Positions 34,521-46,167 of a DNA stretch of 64,000 bases are shown here, in pieces. The notes under the pieces were generated by a model. It was not told where the DNA came from. It ran no database searches and saw nothing but the letters and a program-made list of their open reading frames with translations. How positions within the stretch are numbered: position 1 is the stretch's first letter; every line of letters starts with the position of its first letter. Position numbers and translations under genes: made by a program. Origin of the DNA: Lasiosphaeria ovina (Eukaryota; Ascomycota; Sordariomycetes; Sordariales; Lasiosphaeriaceae); NCBI GenBank assembly GCA_033439765.1, contig JAULSN010000003.1, positions 2,976,001 to 3,040,000 on the forward strand, read 5' to 3'.

Positions 34521-35242
34521 ACAAGAATTGGCGGGGTGATTTGGGGTGGGGGGGTTTGTTATTGTGGCAACATCCACGCTCCAATATGTCTTCCGTCTGA
34601 ATCACTGTTCAGGTTTTTTACCCTACTGGTCACGAGACGCGTCCTTTGGGGCTGTTTACTTTCCCACACATTCAAATTTTGTTCGGAATCGGAAAGCCCT
34701 CCCTCCCTCTGTCTTCTAAACAAGCCAGTGAGCCAGACTTGATATTTCCCTGTAGGTTTACCCCTCATACTCAGGTCACAAGATTGGAAACGTGCATGGA
34801 CAGTGATAAACGGGGAGGGAGTGTGCACAGGCTCTCTGGGTAATGGAAAGTGGGAGAACAGTGCCAGGGGCTGATATCCGTCTAGTCTTTTCGCCGCCAC
34901 ACCTTGGAGGTCTCGTGCCCTAACCTGAACTCATTGCCGAACACGAACACCGCAAAACACCAACATCACATCTACATTTCCTACAACAACCGGCACCAAG
35001 AGCAAAAGATATATCTTCACCAAGAGACATCTACCACTACCTCAACCAGCCCACACCCCTCTGTTGACCCCTCATATCAACATTCTCCCCCTCATTGCAC
35101 GCCCACCACCGCGACCGTACAGCAACTCGCCGCAAAACAGAAACCACAAGAGTATGATTTCCCAACCCCGCAATTCAAACAACAGGTTGATATCGTCAAT
35201 GTCTAACTCCCATTCTTTCATGATTAGATCGCCCAGGAAAAC
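34521..35242. other. Intergenic region and probable leader of the 35.2 kb gene
   Basis: No gene is recognisable. From about 34900 to 35240 the sequence is rich in C and A (repeated CACC/CAAC), typical of a fungal 5' leader. The TTAG just before 35230 could end a leader intron. Confidence 0.4.
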
Positions 35243-35929
35243 ATGTGCCGACACGCGTACATCATTTACCCATGCTGCGAACGGCCCGTTCTGGGCCCGA
35301 GCCCACAGAACATGAGCATGGAGGAGCCCCTCTACCTGACAAAGAACCACCTCGAGTATTGTGAGCGGGGAAGTGTCCACAATGCCTGCGACAGGCCCCG
35401 CGTCTCCATCATCCTCACATACCCCGTTTCCTGCCCGGCTTGCAAAGAGAGATGGGTTCTCAGGCAGAGCCAGAAAGTCTTCAGCGGCGTAAGGCCCCCA
35501 GACAACAACGAGACCTTTATGGAGACGTTCAGCTTCCTCCAGCGCCTCCCCAACCCCCAGGAGGACTACCCAAGGGCGTTCGCAAGGGCCACAGAAAACA
35601 CCCACATGTTCGCCCAACGCTGGCTCAACAAGCTCCTGATGAACCTCGACGCAGCCGAGCAGGTAGTCCGAGCCACCTGGCAGGCTGAGCTGCTAAGCCT
35701 CGTCCCCGCGAAGGCCGGCTACGCGCCTTACCCACTCCCGACAACGCAGACGTTCAACTACCGTGCGTTCACTGCGACATTGGATATGCTCGCCAGGAGA
35801 GTGCCAGAGGTTCGGAAGGCCGAGACCTTCCTCGCCGTCACGGACATGCAAGACGAGGGGACAGTGGACGACGCCCTGAAGTGGGAATACTCGCAGTACA
35901 AAGACTTTCTGAGATTGACTTTGTTGTGA
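35243..35929 (+). CDS. Cysteine-rich hypothetical protein, MCR-family member 2
   Basis: Intronless, 228 residues, function unknown. Opens [15 protein letters not shown], then [15 protein letters not shown], then [16 protein letters not shown], repeating the cysteine spacing of the gene at 29038 (Cys2, Cys near 11, a spaced pair, YPxxCxxCxxxW). The C-terminal half is helical and charged, with no membrane span and no signal peptide. A zinc-stabilised N-terminal module is plausible but unproven. It is 5.5 kb downstream of member 1 and 3.1 kb upstream of member 3, all in the same direction. Confidence 0.75.
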   Translation: MCRHAYIIYPCCERPVLGPSPQNMSMEEPLYLTKNHLEYCERGSVHNACDRPRVSIILTYPVSCPACKERWVLRQSQKVFSGVRPPDNNETFMETFSFLQRLPNPQEDYPRAFARATENTHMFAQRWLNKLLMNLDAAEQVVRATWQAELLSLVPAKAGYAPYPLPTTQTFNYRAFTATLDMLARRVPEVRKAETFLAVTDMQDEGTVDDALKWEYSQYKDFLRLTLL

Positions 35930-36539
35930 CGCTGCCCGTCCCACATTCAAAAGGGAGCGTCCAGCTCGAGAATGGAGAACGTCTGCGAGATTGAAGGCAC
36001 GCCACGCGCCGGGGCTCTGCGGTTATTACGATTTACGAAGGCTTCCAAGCAGTGGCCATATCTGCACCCCGACTGGCGTGAAGCTTTTGCATCACGTGGC
36101 CCAAATCTTCGACATTGGAATCTATTTCGAGGCCAACGGACACGGTACAGGTGGTGATGACGGCGATGGCTAGGCAGGGCAGGTGGAATTCTGGTGTGAT
36201 TGTAGTGCGTCCAAGTACATACTTTTCTATGTATCTAGGTAGTTAATCTGATGTGGTTTGCGCCATGCTTCGCCCCAGGAGTCCGTATCTGTTTTAACGT
36301 GAAGAGTGGATTCTTGCTGGGACCGGGTCCCAGTCCTAGATGTACGTACAATCTAGAAGATGTTGACTTCTAGAAGATGTTGACTACCGTCCGAGTACAC
36401 GGCCCAATTGAAAAAGACGCCCATATCTGTGACAATGGACGCACTGCGATAGAGAAAACGGCCTCCACTCCGACAAACCGCGTAGCAGAACATGACATCC
36501 GAAGATGTTTAGGCTAGGGACAGTTCGTTGGGCGGTACT
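35930..36539. other. Intergenic region
   Basis: No gene is recognisable. A TCTAGAAGATGTTGACT-like phrase is duplicated around 36352-36384. The degenerate minus-strand locus begins to its right, and a further decayed exon may extend into about 36400-36520. Confidence 0.4.
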
Positions 36540-38033
36540 TGGTAGTGACTTACTTGGGGTTGGACGCGTCAAATTCGAGCGCAGCGTGATTCTAATGCGC
36601 TGCGTTCGACTTGAGTGCCCGGTTGGCCTGGTCGCGGCTGCCGAACACCGCGAGGGGCTGCGCCTCCCCATAGACGGTCTTTGGCATATCGCCACGGAGG
36701 GTCGACAGGACGAGCTCATGTGCCGTGCGAGGCGAGGGCCCTGTGATGGTCCGGGTGGCTGATGATTGCGCATTCCCTAAGCCGGGTTAGATAACCGCCC
36801 GTACGCGCTGCATGACGGAACCCAGCATGTCGCGGTAAAACGCGGAGACTATGGACGTCGCTCTCTCGTCCGTTAGGGTCTCCGTGACGAGCTTGTTGCT
36901 CCTTTCGACGGTGATCTCGAGCCCTACCAGGCGATCGTGCGCGGCCTGGGCAAGCCGTTCCATCTCGGCCTTGCCAAAAGACTGAATAATGTCCAAGACG
37001 AGCGTGGAGTCCAGTACGATGGGCTTCCTGGCGGGCGACCGACGTTTGCTTGGATCGGGTGACGGCGTCTCGACCACTAGCTCGTCGTCGTGGAAAAGGG
37101 GGGCGTCAGGGGTATTATTGGGCCCGGCTGGGGCAGTCGTGCTGGGAGCTGGCGCCGCCTGTGTAGTACCCGCAGGCACCTGCTTGGTTGTGCCGCCAGA
37201 GGTTGCCTCAAGGGTCTCGGGCGCGGCTAGCTTGGCCAGAACCCACGGCTTGCGCCTGACGGTTGCCATCTCGATGTCTTGACTGGACTCGCCTTCAGAG
37301 TCGACGTCTGAACTAGACTCGCTTTCAGAATCGACGTTCTCCGTATCCTCTAGTACGTACGGAGACTTGTCGTCGACGTCGGTACCGGCAGTGGCAGTCC
37401 GTCTCGTCGTCGGAACCCTCTGAGAGCTCTGACTCCCGGCCAGCGTCCATCATCATGTTAACATGCTTCTTGAAGGCATCCTCGTACTCTTCCGGGACGC
37501 GATCGAAAATATCTTGGAACTAGATGAACGAATGTTATGTGAGAGACTACTAGCTGGTGCGGGGCGGAAAGGGTGTGAATTTTGCGCACTACGCAGCCTT
37601 GTCAAGAAGGCTTGCATTGGTGTGAAGCTTGTGCAGTCAATCTTGACGAATTCGACGACGAAGTCCATGCCGGTTTCTTGTGTTAAGCGTAGAATGACTC
37701 GCTTGATCGTTTCGTAGGTAATCTTCGGGTTCTGTTCGCGAGGGCCCCAGTTCTAAGCTATCAGCTTCTCCTGAACGGTCTGCGAGAGGTTGTTGTTGAT
37801 CACGGCGACTATGACGACTCGATTCGTTCGCCACTCCCTCTTCTGTTCTGGAACGTGTACAGCTACAGCCGCCGGGGCTTCTTTAGTAATCGGAGTCCTT
37901 GACCTACCTATTCGAGGATGTATTTCTGAAGGTCGTAGATGTTCAAGGGTCCCCAGAGGGCTCCATCCCACTGTAGGAGGTTCTTCTCGCCTTGCCCCTA
38001 CCACAACATGGCTGAATAGAATATGTTGAGCTC
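36540..38033 (-). pseudogene. Degenerate multi-exon gene, possibly transposon-derived
   Basis: Reading the minus strand from 38033, protein-like pieces follow in order but in changing frames: ELNIFYSAMLW, TAG (37998-38000), LLQWDGALWGPLNIYDLQKY; then EWRTNRVVIVAVINNNLSQT ending QEKLIA, TAG (37753-37755), NWGPREQNPKITYETIKRVI, FVVEFVKIDCTSFTPMQAFL; then IFDRVPEEYEDAFKKHVNMM; then an acidic Ser-rich part that changes frame near 37410; then an intact 160-codon piece (36787-37269) with a Thr/Pro/Ala linker and a helical end; then ITGPSPRTAHELVLSTLRGD with a TAG at 36592-36594. Splice-like junctions separate some pieces. The three TAGs fit CAG originals. The first part faintly recalls a retrotransposon Gag, but I cannot confirm it. 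Confidence 0.6.
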
Positions 38034-39000
38034 CCTGAAGAAGAAAATCGGGATCATTCATGGGCTCCCCATGCCACTACCCCTATTGTCCGTCACCGCT
38101 ATACAGTACAATCTCCTAAACAGAATTCACAACAAGAAGGGCTGTTCTGGCATTTCTTTGTTCTAGCAATACGAGAGCTTGCTCAAACCACCGCCGCAAC
38201 CCTAGCAGCCCGAGACGAACGACGCGAACGTCCTAACGTATTTTGGTTATCTATTGGAAATCCAATGAATGGTAACCGCGGGGTTCTGTCAGATCGTCAA
38301 ATACTTGGTTACGAGTGTCCTATCCGGGTAAGTAGAAGCGGTTTCGGCAGATAGACGTTAGAGAAATGCATTGCAAAATTAGATTTTGCCTTCAAAAGAG
38401 GTTGTTGTGTTTTGTTGTTCCGGTGCAAGTCACACCCGTATCTAGGCTGGGCATGTAACAATTGTGTTGTCTCGACAGGCTTGTCTGTCGGCATTGTGCC
38501 TCGAAGCCTCGAAGGACAACTCGACTGGCACTGGCGGCGAGGTTACCAGCGCCCGGATGCAAGGTTACCAGAGAATGGGTGTACGCTGCAATGGGAAGCC
38601 CAAAACAATCACCACAAAGTACGGGCCAATTATTTGACTTCTGGGTATGACCAAGGCCTCCATGCTCGGACGATGTGGAACGTGAACGAGTGGAGGTTTA
38701 ACTTTCCTCCGACCAAGCCATTTTACATGACAAACCCGCCATCTGTCAAAAAGAAGAGAAGAAACCAGCGCGGCAGTGCCTGCCCCAGGTAGGCGCCCGA
38801 GAAATTTCCCGAACAATAAACAACCTTACAAAGCTACAATCCGAAGGTTTCCCCGATGCCCAGGTAACAGAACCGCCCAACCTGTACACCGAACAGTCGA
38901 CCACATCATCGCCGCCTTTCTAACCTCGCGCACGCATTACCGCCACTACCATTCCAAAAAGAACCTTCCATTTTGCATTGTCAACCAAACCGACTTCACG
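38034..39000. other. Intergenic region
   Basis: No gene is recognisable. The last 100 bp (CCACCATCC/AACCTTCC-rich) looks like the 5' leader of the gene that starts at 39001. Confidence 0.4.
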
Positions 39001-39865
39001 ATGTGTAAAACGCTGCTCGTGAGGTACTGCTGCCCGCACCACGGCTTCTACGACTGCGACGCCGAGGTGACCAAGTTCCGCAAGCTCGACAGGAACGGCA
39101 ACTTCGACGGGACGCGGACTGCGCCGGCGCCTGTGGTGGAGTACTGCGCCAAGGAGCTGCGGCGGCGCGAGCTGCCGCCCGACGAGATGGCGAGCAAGCC
39201 GGCGTGCGCGATCCGCAGCAACGACGACGTGGGGATCCCGTGCTACTACCCCAGCATGTGCAACGAGCACGCCGGCGAATACATTGAGGACCTGCTAAAG
39301 GTGCCGCCATACTTCTCGTACACCAACCCGTCAAACTACCCGGGCGACAACGGCGCGGCGCATATGGAGCGCGTCAAGGAGGACGTGGCCCGCGTGGTCA
39401 ACCACGCCAAGTGGTCCATCTTTGCGCGCCACCAGCGCCAGGTCGTGCTGCAGCGGGAGAAGGAGTGGTGCGTAAAGTTATAAACTCAATCCCCCGGCAA
39501 AGGGAGCTCTCTGCTTACCAAGTCCCTTTGATTCTAGGCTGCGGCAGTTCTGGGCGGGGCCCGACAACCTGCAGCGCGACGTGTACGCGACGCGGATCGA
39601 CAGCGAGCCCGTGGTGCACGTTGTCGACTACAGCAAGCTGAAGACGACCGAGATCCCGCTGTTCTGCAAGATCCCCAACACGATCGGCGTCGTGCGCCTC
39701 GAGATGTACCGGACGGTGGCGCGGACGGACTGCTCCGCGGCCCACATGCGCAAGCAGTACAACACGCTCCTCCGCAGCATCCTCGACGAGAAGAACAAGG
39801 CCGGCTGGCAGACGACGCAGGCCAAGGAGGCTTGGCCGGAGCTCCCTCAATCACCACCAGGCTAG
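39001..39865 (+). CDS. Cysteine-rich hypothetical protein, MCR-family member 3, 2 exons
   Basis: Exons 39001-39467 and 39538-39865 give 264 residues; the intron (GTGCGT...TTCTAG, 70 bp) splits a Trp codon and joins EKEW to LRQFWAGPDNLQRD. The N-terminus MCKTLLVRYCCPHHGFYDC, then VEYCAKEL, ACAIRSND and IPCYYPSMCNEH gives at least nine cysteines plus histidines in the first 100 residues, so a zinc-bound module is likely. The middle is helical; the C-terminal half has strand-like segments (VVHVVDYSKLKTTEIPLFC). It resembles the genes at 29038 and 35243 mainly in the first 70 residues and is the most diverged of the three. Function unknown. The ATG at 39001 is preferred over upstream frames because the protein pattern starts there. 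Confidence 0.78.
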
Positions 39866-42136
39866 GGGCCGCAGGGGCAGGGACGCGGCGGAAGCATGTA
39901 CGCGCCGGACGGATACCCCCCTTGGAGCAGGGGATATGGGTACTAGCAGATGGGAATAAGGAGATGCTGGTAGCTGGGATATGGGCGGCGAGGACGGGGG
40001 CTAAGACAGGGGGAAGTGATGATTGATACCCAGGTATGGACGATGTTGAAGAGGCCACAATGACGAGTCGGGAGTTATTCTGCATTGCATGTCTGAGCGA
40101 CAACGTATTCCACATCGATTTGGTCTCCGGATCTGGTGAACAGAGAAATTACTTCAGGCAATGTAGCTAGACCTACGTCAATATAGCCATTCTTTGCAAC
40201 GGCGCCCTTGAAATGCATGCAGTGATCGTTGCGAGGTCAAGTACATGTACAATGCACAGTTCCCACGGGCACCAAGAGAAGTGCATTGCTTCGAGTACGT
40301 CACCGAGTGCTGACTGATCTCTTGACCATTGAATGTAGACCGGTCTGATCTGTGCACGGAGGGACCTTGAGGGCTGAAAAATACAAAGTACCTGGCAAGC
40401 GGGGCAGGGGAAGGTGTGTGTCGTCACCCGAGCGTCCCAACGGAAGTCACGCCCGGAAGTCATGCCCGGCCGGTTAGGTCATCCATCGCTTGCGGGCCCC
40501 ACTTGCAGAGTGGTGGGTCCAGCAAGCGAAGTGGATCTCTAAAATTTGCACCCGTGCACGGACCAACTACTCTGTCTATATAACAAGCTGGCACCCTCCC
40601 GCTTTTCCTCTTCCCTTTTTTTCTTTTTCTTCTTCATACTTACCTTGGTTAAGGGCAGGGAGCTCAAGAATCCCTTGCTCTATAGTGGGGAGCCTGCATT
40701 GCACACCGCGGCGCGCTCTGCTATCAATTGTCCTTCGGGGCCGTTGTGACCGTAATTTTTGATAACCCACCCAAACTCGTTCATTCTTTTTCACTGTGAT
40801 CGCCGCTTCAGTGGCGCCATGGAGAAGAAGCTTTCTGTTTGTCTCTTGTAGATCTCTGCACATGTTTCTTGTCTGCTTGCCTGTTAGCGACGGGACATTG
40901 TCCCTGGGCGGGAGGTTCGTGTCAAAGATCCATGCTGCTTCCGTGGCCTGCGGTTGCATTTCGCGGGAGAATTTAGTGGCTCGCGTTGGGGACTGTTCCA
41001 ACGGTTGGACAAACTGTGATGCGGGAGGGGAGGGGGTTTCGAGATGCGGTCATTCCACGACGAGAAGGAAGGCACAGTTTGTCCACATTCCGCCTCAAGG
41101 TCAGGTCATGTATTTTCCAAACGATGGCACGATTCACATCTACAAGCTTCAATCTCGAGCTACAATTCTACTGCATGCGCGAGTGCTGGTCTCGTTGGAA
41201 GCAAAATTCCCCGCAGGGCTGTTTCGTTCACCCAGCCAGCAGCGCTTACGTCACATTGTCACCTAGCAGCGCCGGATCGCTGACCTGCATGCAATGCTGA
41301 AGCAGCCTAGCGTTGAGGAGCGTCCTTCTACGGGCGAGAGGAAGTCGCCGCTTGCCTCTCTCTACCTAGACCTAGGCATGGAAGGCGCGAAGAGGCACTC
41401 GGGACGCAGGAAAGATTCTGCCGCGGCTATGCGTGCGTGCACAACGTTTTTGAACAGCTAGATCCCGTCGCGTCTGTCCCGGACGCGACTCGCTTGCCTC
41501 TCGGCGGCGCGCTCCTACCCGCAGCAACTTCAAGTTTGGCGTGCGAGGACCGCTGACCGCAACAGGCGGAGAAGTAGATAATTTTGCGTGGACCCGTTTG
41601 CCCACCCGCAGTCCCAGACACAGATGAACAGTCTCTTTTCCCCCGCAGGAGCTCCAGCTGTTTTCCGCCAGTGGGCGTGCGGCGCTAGCCCATGGCGTTG
41701 ACTCATCAAGCGCTAGGAATGGATGCCACAAGACAAAGCCACAGTGCCGAGGAAAGTCACAAAGCGAACTGAAGGTAGGTACCCGATGTTCCCGCATTCC
41801 TATGAACAGGGTTTCACCGACCCGGTTGGCTGCCTCGACCCCATTGCCAGCGCACGCACGATAACCAACTCCACTCGACACTCTCAAACTTCGAAACGCA
41901 GGGATGTGGCATGGTTCTGCACAGTTTTTCTGTCACTGGATCAGAAAACTCGCGTGTAGAGGGGTCGCTTGCTTCCAAGGGTGAAGAGACTTGAGGCTCT
42001 TGACACGGCCCCTCTGGTAACTACGGGAGGAATCAAAGGCTAACGGCAACTGGAAGAATACTGTTAGGCGGTATCATTGCAGTGGTCCTTCAGAGCTGGA
42101 TCTGGCTCGAGTTCGGCCAACCGATCACCCCCTCAG
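39866..42136. other. Long intergenic region
   Basis: No convincing gene in 2.3 kb. At about 40575 a TATATAA is followed by a long pyrimidine tract (40600-40640), which looks like a fungal promoter, but the frames downstream on the + strand are short and stop early; it could drive a non-coding transcript. Frames at 40576-41001 and 41372-41887 on the minus strand show no domain. Confidence 0.4.
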
Positions 42137-43246
42137 TTAAAATTGTCTAAGAAGAGCGAGCGCAGCCTCCGACACCTTTGGTGCGTCCTTCCGCGGGTCA
42201 TGCGACTGCTTCTCGAAGCTCAAGTCCGTGGGCAGCTTGCCGTCGCCCGAGTTCAGCCCCTCGCCGCGGCCCAGCCCGTCATCCAAGGCCTCATGGCCGG
42301 CCTGTAACGAAGCCTTGTTGGCCGATTCATTACTGGTGCTGCCGCCGGCGGCACTAGCCGCGTCCTTCTTCTCCTGGATCTGAGCCTCGCGGGCGGTCTT
42401 CAGCTTCTCCAGGATGGGCTTTCTGGCTGCTTCGTCCGAATGCCGGTAGCAGACGTCCACAACGACGCCGAGGTCGCTCTCCGCTAGGGGCGACAGGTCG
42501 ACGGACGAGATCATCAGGGATACAGCCAGCACGTTTTTAGCTACCTTAGTCAGCGTCGCGCTAGAAAAGCTGTACGTGTAGAGGTGCATGTCGAAGCGGT
42601 ACGGGTAGTCGAGGTTGCCGGCGGTGACGAAGCTGTGCGGTGTTTATTTTCCCTAATCATCAGCCCCTCCGCTCTCTCGTTGGGTTGCTTACGTGCTCTG
42701 TAATGCCAAACCTGGGGTGCATTAAAGAACGAAGGACGTACACCATGGATGCCTCGTTTGAGTTGGCCGTCGACGACTCAAACAGGGCTCCAAGTGACAC
42801 GCTCAGGGCGTCACCAATCGCGGCCGCCACGTCCTTACTGGCAAACGGCCCGTAGGTCGTCTTCACGTGGTCGGCGATTTTGGACGGCTCGTACTCGACC
42901 GAGCACTTGATAACGGTGTCCTCGTGGGTGAACTCGCTGATTTCGTTGCTCGTCGAGTCCAATATATTCCTGTTGCGAGAGAGGAAGCCTCAGTCTTGGA
43001 ATTCGAGTGCGCCATTGTCAGGGTTTGGGGATCTGGGGCTTACTTGATGTGAGCTTTGAAGAGCTCCGCCTGCAGCTTGGCAACGTCTATGATCGAGTTG
43101 AGGGCGTCATCGGTCATCTTTTCAGTGTCATTCCCTTGTTTCTTGGCCTCCTCACGGGCGGCAGAGACGGCGACACCCATGGCTGTGATGGTGTCAGGAC
43201 TGGTAGGGTAAGCAGTGACGAACTTGCTCGCAAGCCTTAAGCTCAA
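42137..43246 (-). CDS. Hypothetical protein, at least 3 exons, 5' end unresolved
   Basis: Exons 43044-43246, 42742-42969 and 42137-42632 join in frame to about 308 residues. Content: an amphipathic start (LRLASKFVTAYPTSPDTITA), a helix (DDALNSIIDVAKLQAELF), strand-like blocks (NILDSTSNEISEFTHEDTVI; VFVTAGNLDYPYRFDMHLYT) and a Glu/Lys/Ala-rich coiled tail ending in low-complexity Ser/Ala. No signal peptide or membrane span. No ATG opens the first exon; a CTAAC branch and an AG just upstream (about 43246-43262) indicate a further 5' exon. The second donor is uncertain: GTACGT at 42741 is used here, but GTTTGG near 42706 also keeps the frame. A decayed copy of its second exon lies at 34445. Function unknown. 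Confidence 0.65.
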
Positions 43247-45119
43247 TAGTTAGCAAGTGCGGGGGGGCTGAGAAACCGCAGGACATGCGAATGTCGCGCG
43301 GGGAATATAAGGCGGACCTCGGAAAAACAATTGGGCCGCCTGGAATACGCAAGCAAAACGCGGTGTATCAGCAGTTCACTGGCCCCCTAGTTTTGGAGGG
43401 GTGGAGTTCAATGTGGTTTCGCCCTCAGTTCTTGGTCAGTCTCCCTGCTTGAGCCCCTCGCCTAGCCCCTCACTCTAGGTTTGTACCCCGGCCTCCAGTC
43501 CTTAACAGATGGGAATATGGGTTGTCAATGAAAGTCCTTTTGTGTCTATGGCTATTTTTGCAGAGATTGATGTCCTGCGCCTGGTGAAATTTGATAGTAA
43601 GGCTAATAAGTGAATAGAAGTTAGGCATTCTCGGGGGCGGAGAGGAAGTCGCCCCTGTACTTATCAAGTTACCTTCCCTGCCTAGCCCCTTCCCCTCAGG
43701 CAACCTCGGTCAACATCGATGCCTCGAATGCCCTTATCTATGGCATCCATGCTCTTGATGCTACACTGTTCTCTGCTGTGCCCAGACAGTTCCCCGGGTG
43801 GCTAGTGTCTAGCCGGTGAGTGCGGATCGCGAATCATGGTTTAGATTACGGATTCGAGCCTCAACATAAAAATACGTTAGAGATCTCATAAGTTAAATCA
43901 GGTAGTCACTATATCAAAAGAAGACACAGGCTTGTGCGTAAGACCGAAAGGCATAGGTTATTGTGAAAAGAGTGGAGATTTCTCCTAAGAAGCTAGGAGA
44001 AACAGAAACGGGAGGGAACGCACTATCCTTTAGATCAGAGAGGGCAGACTAGCTACGTTATGAAATAGTCGGCAAAGAGAGAAAGAAGAACACTAGGTTG
44101 CAATGGGGTAGGGCTCTGCCTGAGCCCAAGGGCAACTGGCAGCACTGAGTGGCGATGACATGTTTGACCGACCTTTGGTTTCGGTACGGTACGGCCGGCG
44201 GAAGACCACGCTTTGCCACGTCCAGACTTGGGGGCTCGTTCAAGCTCACTGCCTCTGGCTCAGCACTAATATGTTTGCCCGTGTGACAGTCAACTGCCAC
44301 GACCAGGCGGGGGCATTGTGCAGATTTCCAACTGCTTGAAGGACGGCAATCCGGGGAATACCTGGGTCTCCAGGAAGCCGTACGGCTACATTAACAAGCG
44401 GCAGCTGGTCGGCCAGGGCCAGAGCAAGAATCGCTTCTACGATCACGACCTGGCCATCAGGTGCGTCGACCAGCATGGCACGCGGCGAAAGGCATTAAGC
44501 TGCTTGGAAATCATCATGTCGGGAGGAAAGGTGCTGGACGCGACGTGTGGATCCCACACCGGGACCGAGACTTTGACGGCCTATGAGACCAATGGCATCG
44601 ACCAAGCTCCCAAAGTTGGGACGAGGCAAACAGCGTCTCAAGACATCACATCTCTAAGACAGCGCTGCGCTGGCACCAGTATAAATAACTTCAAATACAA
44701 AAGATTAGTTGTTAGTTAATAGGGGGTTCGTCATTAGTACGTAGAGGTATGGCTCGGTAACAATAGGTATTTAATCTTGCTATGTGTTGAAGAAATGAAG
44801 TAGGGTAATCAGGGCTTGAGGGCAACTTTTCTATCACTAACGTAGAATTTCAGCCGATCTTTACAATCTAAGGTTTTGTGAAAATTTCAGTCGAACAAAA
44901 GGCACCAGAAAATAAACCCAGCAAATAAATCCAGCAGAGAAAATTGCAGCCTACCCTCAGGCAAACCACAACCTTTTGCCCTCAGACTAGCACAAATATA
45001 CCCTCATATTTGACTCATTTGAGTTATTCTCTAGCACTGAACTAGCGCACCCTCATCACCCCTAATTAGCGCCCTCACAACCATCACACACAAAATCATA
45101 CACACATTTACACGCGGCC
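43247..45119. other. Intergenic region
   Basis: Nothing certain in 1.9 kb. It should contain the missing first exon of the minus-strand gene to the left. A + strand frame at about 44318-44719 (YINKRQLVGQGQSKNRFYDH) looks partly protein-like but has no ATG and no recognisable family; it may be a gene fragment. The 44700-45110 stretch is AT-rich and ends in a CA-rich leader for the gene at 45120. Confidence 0.4.
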
Positions 45120-46033
45120 ATGGACGCCGCCGTCACCCGCGCCATGGAAAAGGGCCTCGTCGCCGCCGCGCCGGCCCTGACCTACTCCAACGCCAACTGG
45201 CGCGCGCTCGAGCCGATGCTCGCGCGCGACTTCGGGCTGCGCAGCGTGATGCGCACCGTGGACGTCGGCGCCTTCGGCAGCGAGGCCGTGTGGCTGTTCG
45301 TGCAGGAGGGCACGGGCAGCGTCAGCACGCTGACCGTGGCCATGTGCGGCGGCCACTTCGACGCGGTGCGCGCCATGAGCGAGCACCTGGGCGCGTACCT
45401 GCCCGAGCTCGACGACGTGTTCGTGCGCCCCTCGCCCGCCGACGCCAAGGGCCAGCTCAACCTCGAGGCCGGCAACATCAGCGTCTGGGTCCGCGGCGAC
45501 ACGTTTTTCGTGCTCGATATCGACTACGCCGCGCCGCGCCTGCGCGCCCGCGACATCTCAAAGGCCGTCGACGACTTCGTTATGCTATCTGCCCTGCCCA
45601 GCCCCGTCCAAGTGATCACTCCGGTCATTGCGCGCGTCCCGAGGCGCATCGGTCCTGTCGCTGTGGGCAGCGAGTTCACTATCCGTGCCGAGGTATATTG
45701 CGTCTTTCCGTCCGCTGTTTAACTAATTAGCTGCCAGAGACTAACGCGTGTTACCAATTAGGTCAGCGACGTCGGCTTCATGGACTCGTTTTGCGTCGAC
45801 TCTGTAAGCAGCCGTCGCACTATAACTATACTACCACCTTTCTCTATAACAACAGACCGAGCTGACAGCTGTGTGACTAACCGCAGAACCCTCTCCAGCT
45901 CTCGAAGGACGTGGCGACCAAGACGTTCAAGTTCCGCGCCCAGCGAGCGGGAGAAGAGGTAATAATCCTCTACTTTGGTCACACGATGACGACGCGGACC
46001 GTGTCGGCAAGGGTTGCCGTGAGAATTGTGTAG
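45120..46033 (+). CDS. Hypothetical protein with a 42-nt internal exon, 3 exons
   Basis: Exons 45120-45692, 45762-45803 and 45887-46033, all phase 0, give 253 residues. Every intron has a GT donor (GTATAT, GTAAGC) and a clean acceptor (ATTAG, CGCAG). Residues 1-160 form a mixed alpha/beta region with hydrophobic strands (EAVWLFVQEGTGSVSTLTVA; NISVWVRGDTFFVLDIDY). After a linker the C-terminal 70 residues look like an all-beta Ig-type domain (VGSEFTIRAE, TKTFKFRAQRAGEEVIILYF, ARVAVRI), faintly like the chagasin (I42) protease-inhibitor fold, though its NPTTGY and RPW motifs are absent. No signal peptide, so probably intracellular. Codon use is very GC-rich. Function unknown. Confidence 0.75.
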
Positions 46034-46167
46034 GGGGGTGGAAGGGGTCGGTTGGCTGTGGTGTTCTCGGAGGTGACCGTCGCTATATATTATATAGCAT
46101 TAGTACAAAACCTTCCTCCTATTCAGCCCCACAACGCCCAGTGGCAGCTGCCGGTCTCTCTTTGAAT

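Noticed and set aside
44318..44719. Frame reading YINKRQLVGQGQSKNRFYDH and onward
   Set aside because: It has some protein-like character but no ATG, no family I recognise and no supporting splice structure, so it is only mentioned in the intergenic note.
45660..46033. Naming the C-terminal domain a chagasin-type protease inhibitor
   Set aside because: The strand pattern is suggestive, but the conserved NPTTGY and RPW loop motifs are absent.
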